Assembly (NCBI GenBank): GCA_008704415.1
Contig: VXIS01000218.1
Span: 1-64,000 of the forward strand
DNA length: 64,000 nt
From: Sphaerosporella brunnea
Lineage: Eukaryota > Ascomycota > Pezizomycetes > Pezizales > Pyronemataceae
Direction of reading: 5' to 3'
A program made the position numbers and the translations under genes. Shown piece by piece: positions 59,701 through 64,000 of this stretch; position 1 is the stretch's first letter, and each line of letters starts with the position of its first letter. The notes under the pieces are model-generated. The model had not been told where the DNA came from. It did no database searches and saw only the letters and a list, made by a program, of their open reading frames with translations.

Positions 59701-62700
59701 CTCCGGTGTGGCCCAGTATTTCTGTGTACATCATTTCATCGCGGTTAAACATCAGGTGAAATTGCATCCGAGCTCCAAATGACTTAATATCACCCCAATT
59801 GGCGGCCCTGCGACCCCGTGTCAAGATGTGGAAATCGGGCTGGCGACATCAACAGCAACAGCCGACGTCTTCCCATGCTCGCGGACAGCACTGAGCACTG
59901 TGCCAAGACTTGCATTGAGACACCCACCAGTGGTATCAAGTACTATTTCTGTCGTTACTTGCTTCGGGGTGTGTCAATGGCTTTGAAACACCCGCGTGCT
60001 GCGTTCTCACGGCTTTTTATATTTCAGGCTTGGATGGATACAAGGATGAACGACCTTGCAATGTCGTATTGTGTGATGAACTATCGAATTCCTCCTCCTG
60101 ACCCATATGACAAGGTCAATCAGGTGAAAGCTCAAGGGCTCCTTTTGATTGGTGACAGGATTGATTGTCTCTAAAGTTGGAAAGGAAGTACACGTATCCA
60201 GACGAGAGTCATTACGTGAAGTCGTCATGCAAAACCGAGAATTAGTAATCTGGAACCAACAGCATGCTTGGTGATTAAAGAAAGGCAGTATGAACGTGAG
60301 CGTAGAGACGCGCCTGGTTCACCAACAATGCCGTGCACTTCTTAGTGTGTTATATGTGTCTAGAAGCATGCGAAACGTTGGCAATTGCCGTTTGACGTGC
60401 TGATGCACACAGTGTAGCAGGTGCCGATGGCATTGTTAGGTGGCAGCCACGATTTCTACTGGTTGGGTGGATTTCGGGGTCCGTCATCCTCTTCTTTACG
60501 CTGCAACAGGCCGCGCTCGCTAGCAGACCCCGTGCTGCTGGAGGCATCATCCTGTGTTGGAATTGAGCGCGGGAAACCGTGTCATTCCCCAAGCGCATCA
60601 CACTGTTCAATTCTTCGTGGCTGTTGAGAGAAGCGCCAACAGCCAGGAAGCTGTTGAAAGGCTTTGCGCTGCACAGGAACTTTTACCTAGCAGCCCGGTG
60701 GCGCACTGCACCGCTTCTATCCACTACTGGACCCATAGGAAAAGCAGTTGACAGCCAGTCGATGTAGTTTGTACGTATAAACACCACTACCGCAGTTGTC
60801 TCTTTTTTCGAATTGTTCGCACGTAGCCGGTTTGCAGCTGGGACCCCTGAATTGGGCAGTTTCCATGGGTAGTCCGTTGGCGAAGAGGCAAGGTGCTGGT
60901 CAATGGGACGCAGCCCCACGCAAAACTGGTCACAGCTCGAAACACACATTTCCACTTAACACGCTCCCTTTTGAGAAAGCATGTTTGGAATTGACCGCTT
61001 TGGTCTGTCGGCAGGCTGGCACAGATAACCTCTTAACGAAGGCTGAGCCGGTCTGGCGTTACAAGGGACTCAATATGCATTTACGGTTGCACATTGAGCC
61101 GTTTCTAGTATCTCGCGGTCACAATGTTCCAGAGACAATCGCGGTATAAGAGTGGCAAAGTTGATGGGTGGTCATCTTGGCACGTAAAACGCCCCGGACA
61201 TCTGGCCACGGGTAGTGCGGCCTCACCCATCGCCTCATTTTAAGATGGGGCCGTTAGCTCCCCATATTGAGCCCACCTACGACGGGATTTCCAACAAGTG
61301 AGAGAAGAACGTAATTCATTCAGGTACAATCGCGATCCAAGCTCCTCTCTATGACAGCTACCCACCCAAGGAACCCTACGAAACAAGCAATTGCAATCTG
61401 CGCACAAAGAAATACAAGCCAGTAGTACCGACAACCCGCAAACAAGAACCCACACAATCCACAAACCACGTATGCAAGGGTTAACAATGGCTGTCTAGTA
61501 GTTGGTATCTCGCTACGCAATTGATATTGGGCGTGCTGGCGAAAACGCATCTGCTGGTGACTCAAGAACGATAATAAAGGTAGAGTCGCGTTTTCAACAT
61601 GCTATTACGGTTTCGGATCAAATTATGGGCTGTGTCTAGCTTAGGTTACAGTCGACGTCTCGTAGTCGGCTGCTCCTCGTCTCTGTGATCGTTGTATCTT
61701 CCGTTTGCTCGGGTACGGATTCACATTTCCCTTCACAATTGGTCCCACTACCCCGGTTTGACTGCCTGTTGGATGTTCCCCGTCCTTGTAAGGACCTGGT
61801 TCAAGGTTCCCTCGATTCGTTCGACGTTTCTTTTCGGATATGCCATTGTCATCGCCGTGGCGCTCTTGGTCGTGGTGGTGGTGCTCGTGGCTGCTAGGCC
61901 CTGGCAGTTTCGGCGGCTGCGGCAGTGTTCAAGGCGGCAGCTGCAGCCATTGTGTGGTGGAGGCGGAAATTGAGGTGGCTGCGGCGGTCATCATGTCAGT
62001 CACAGCGGCGTCGGTAGAGGTCTCGGTGGTGGCAGGAGCGGGAGCAGGACTACCAGCAATCGTGGGGGAACAGGAGCTCCGGAAGGAATCACACACTGAA
62101 CAGTAACGGTCAGGTTTACTTCTCCTTATAAAACCCCAGCGGATTGATAGGACATGCACAGCGGTGAATATAGGGGGGTTAATTCACGGGAATTCACTCG
62201 CTGCTTTGTGGGCTGCAACGGATTCCCAGCGACTAGGATTCTATATAGTCACCAAAATGTGGGTGCTCACAGAATACTGCATCAGGTCGTAGCCATCTTT
62301 CTCAGGCCCAAGCCTGATACTCTTTCACCTCGTCGGCATCATTGGGGTCTCCAATGGGGTCCCGACACAGCCAACCTTCCTTGTCTATCCGTATTGCGTG
62401 GCCTCTGCAAAGGGGATAAGGCTACAACGAGGCGATACAAACCTGGCGAGGTAAAGCCGGGGAAATGATACACCGGGGTGTCAGGGCCGAGAGCGGATAG
62501 TCTCTCAATGGATCTAGAATATTTCCGCTGTTCACGCCTTGTGTGGCCCATCCGCCCCGATGAAGTCGCTTCGCAGGTATACCGCCGTCACCCGATGGTC
62601 TCTTTGCTGATAGCTTTATCAGCCACCCAGCAGAATATACAGAACACAAACGTTCAGGCAGGACTTGAGGCGTTTCATGATGACCTTAACGAAGGTCACA

Positions 62701-63810
62701 AGGCTCACATTGCCCACTGTCGCTTCGGCAAGGTGTTTGGGCTGCTTTGTTCGCCTTGATCTTGAGAATACCGCCGCCCTGGCTGCCGCATATCAACGTG
62801 ATCATATGCTATATGAGCCTATATGGCGTCTGCTTCAGAATACTCCACATTGCAGTCTTGGTAGTTTCTCTGGTTAGATTGACTTTATGATGGAAGGTCC
62901 AAGCGGTAGACGCACATGAAAAATCCCGAAAAAGATTAAGGCGAATTGAATGGCAGCTTTGCACGCAACACACCCAACGGATGACAAGGCTTTCTGGAAC
63001 TCCTTCAATGGCAACGTGAAGATACGCATCGCAGTCGGCGTTGGGGTCTGTGTGGCAAATAGTCAACGATGTTGCCGTCTGTTTGGCTGTCTGGACAGCG
63101 TCAACGGCGGTCGACTCGCTGGATCGGCGATCGCCCGTCGCCGAACACAACGCCCGAAGCGGGAGAGTCTAGGTAGAAGAAGCCTAGCCAGGCGGAGACA
63201 TAGGGGGATTCTAGTAGGCTGTTCAATCCACGGCAGATTCTGGGAGGCCGTGAGTGAGCACGGACCTGGTTGGGAGTAGCATATGAGTGCGAACGAGAGG
63301 CGTTGCTGGCATCGTCACCGCTCTCTGGCATGTTGGTGGATGACGGGCAGGCATGCGTACCCACATACCCAGGAGCATGAGAGTACTACGCCCACACATT
63401 TCATCAGCTCGCATTGGACTGCTCGATTGTGTCCAACTCTTCCATGCGTTCAGCGGCTGACTGACGAAAACCGGAAACTGTTCACTCCACTGCCACTGTT
63501 ACTCACGTGCAGCTACTACTGCCCAGACTTCAATAGTAACCCAACCGGAGTCTATCCTTTGCCGAATGGACCCTCGTGACCGTAGTCCCTGTCGTTCGCC
63601 ATGGTCGCCCCATAGTGCGGTGTTGGCGTATCAAGCACACCGCGGGTGCCCAGTGTGGCGTAGCCCTGACTTTCGAACACAACCGATCCACACGTTGTCC
63701 ATGGGTGTAAAGCACAAATGGGAGCCCGTTTAGGCTGGGAACACCCTGACGCTACATATACGTGGTTCCCATTCCAGCCGCAGGGGAGAGATGCTAACCA
63801 CGGTTCGCCC
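56770..63810. other. Long interval without recognisable genes
   Basis: Contains a run of 16 C (57564-57579), a GTGGTG-rich stretch near 56925, and scattered frames. The more protein-like ones are plus 59818-60174 (YYFCRYLLRGVSMALKHPRA), plus 60796-61149 (FEKACLELTALVCRQAGTDN) and plus 62478-62759 (AGLEAFHDDLNEGHKAHIAH), all without domains, clear starts or splice partners. A possible degenerate GAGCC fragment is near 57800-57850. Confidence 0.3.
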
Positions 63811-63814
63811 CCAG

Positions 63815-63960
63815 TAGTGATGGACACGAGCCGAGCCGGCTCGAGCCAGAGCCGGCTCGATCTGCCTAAATTTTGAGCTCGAGCCGGCTCCAGCAACAAT
63901 GAGTCTCAGTGGAGCTGGGCTCGAGCTTTTACTTAGAATTTCGTTGGCTCCAAGCGCCGC
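63815..63960 (+). repeat. Palindrome-rich GAGCC element, full length
   Basis: Starts TAGTGATGGACACGAGCC and ends near GAATTTCGTTGGCTCCAAGC. Inside are CGAGCCGGCTCG (a perfect 12-bp palindrome), GAGCTCGAGCCGGCTC and GGGCTCGAGC. It is used here as the reference copy. Confidence 0.75.
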
Positions 63961-64000
63961 GTCAACCCGTCATATTGCACCTTCTCCAACACCTGTTGCG

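Overview
The window looks like repeat-rich nuclear DNA of a filamentous fungus, most likely a basidiomycete (Agaricomycotina). Supporting signs are very short introns (about 44-95 nt, mostly 50-54) with GT..AG ends and CTRAY-type branch sites, TATA-led promoters close to the start codon, and the mix of mobile elements: Ty3 chromovirus, hAT, piggyBac, PIF/Harbinger, Tad1-like LINE. No rRNA, tRNA, CRISPR or bacterial operon was seen. The species cannot be named from the sequence.

Layout. 0.6-4.7 kb: pieces of one broken LINE on the minus strand, interrupted by other DNA that carries a proline-rich reading frame. 7.7-8.8 kb: a five-exon hypothetical gene that can only be seen by joining exons. 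9.6-14.8 kb: small hypothetical genes, a PIF/Harbinger-type element with a relic Myb/SANT domain, a small LTR, and a two-exon Cys-rich gene. 16.3-20.0 kb: a broken paralogue of that Cys-rich gene next to a duplicated block, and a decayed hAT-like gene. 22.2-27.8 kb: a damaged nuclease-like gene, acidic or low-complexity genes, an F-box/ankyrin pseudogene and a LINE RNase H fragment. 29-38.5 kb: a zone of duplicated segments with two opposed copies of a small secreted protein gene and a paralogous pair of genes beginning MPRNRKS. 39.4-55.4 kb: a transposon island holding an intact piggyBac transposase, a deleted hAT element with a perfect 8-bp target duplication, a 7,838-bp Ty3 chromovirus with 511/512 identical LTRs and a TCAAT target duplication, a small solo LTR with a GTAGC duplication, and a second deleted hAT element. 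55.4-64 kb: weak tandem repeats and long stretches with no recognisable gene.

A short family rich in CTCGAG and GAGCCGGCTC palindromes, with one conserved end TAGTGATGGACACGAGCC, occurs about a dozen times across the window. The piggyBac gene is the only large transposase that reads through. The Ty3 element is recent by its LTRs but its pol region is split over several frames. Most other elements are deletion derivatives. No pathway or operon-like cooperation between host genes is evident; the biology here is mainly transposon accumulation plus duplication of small lineage-specific genes.
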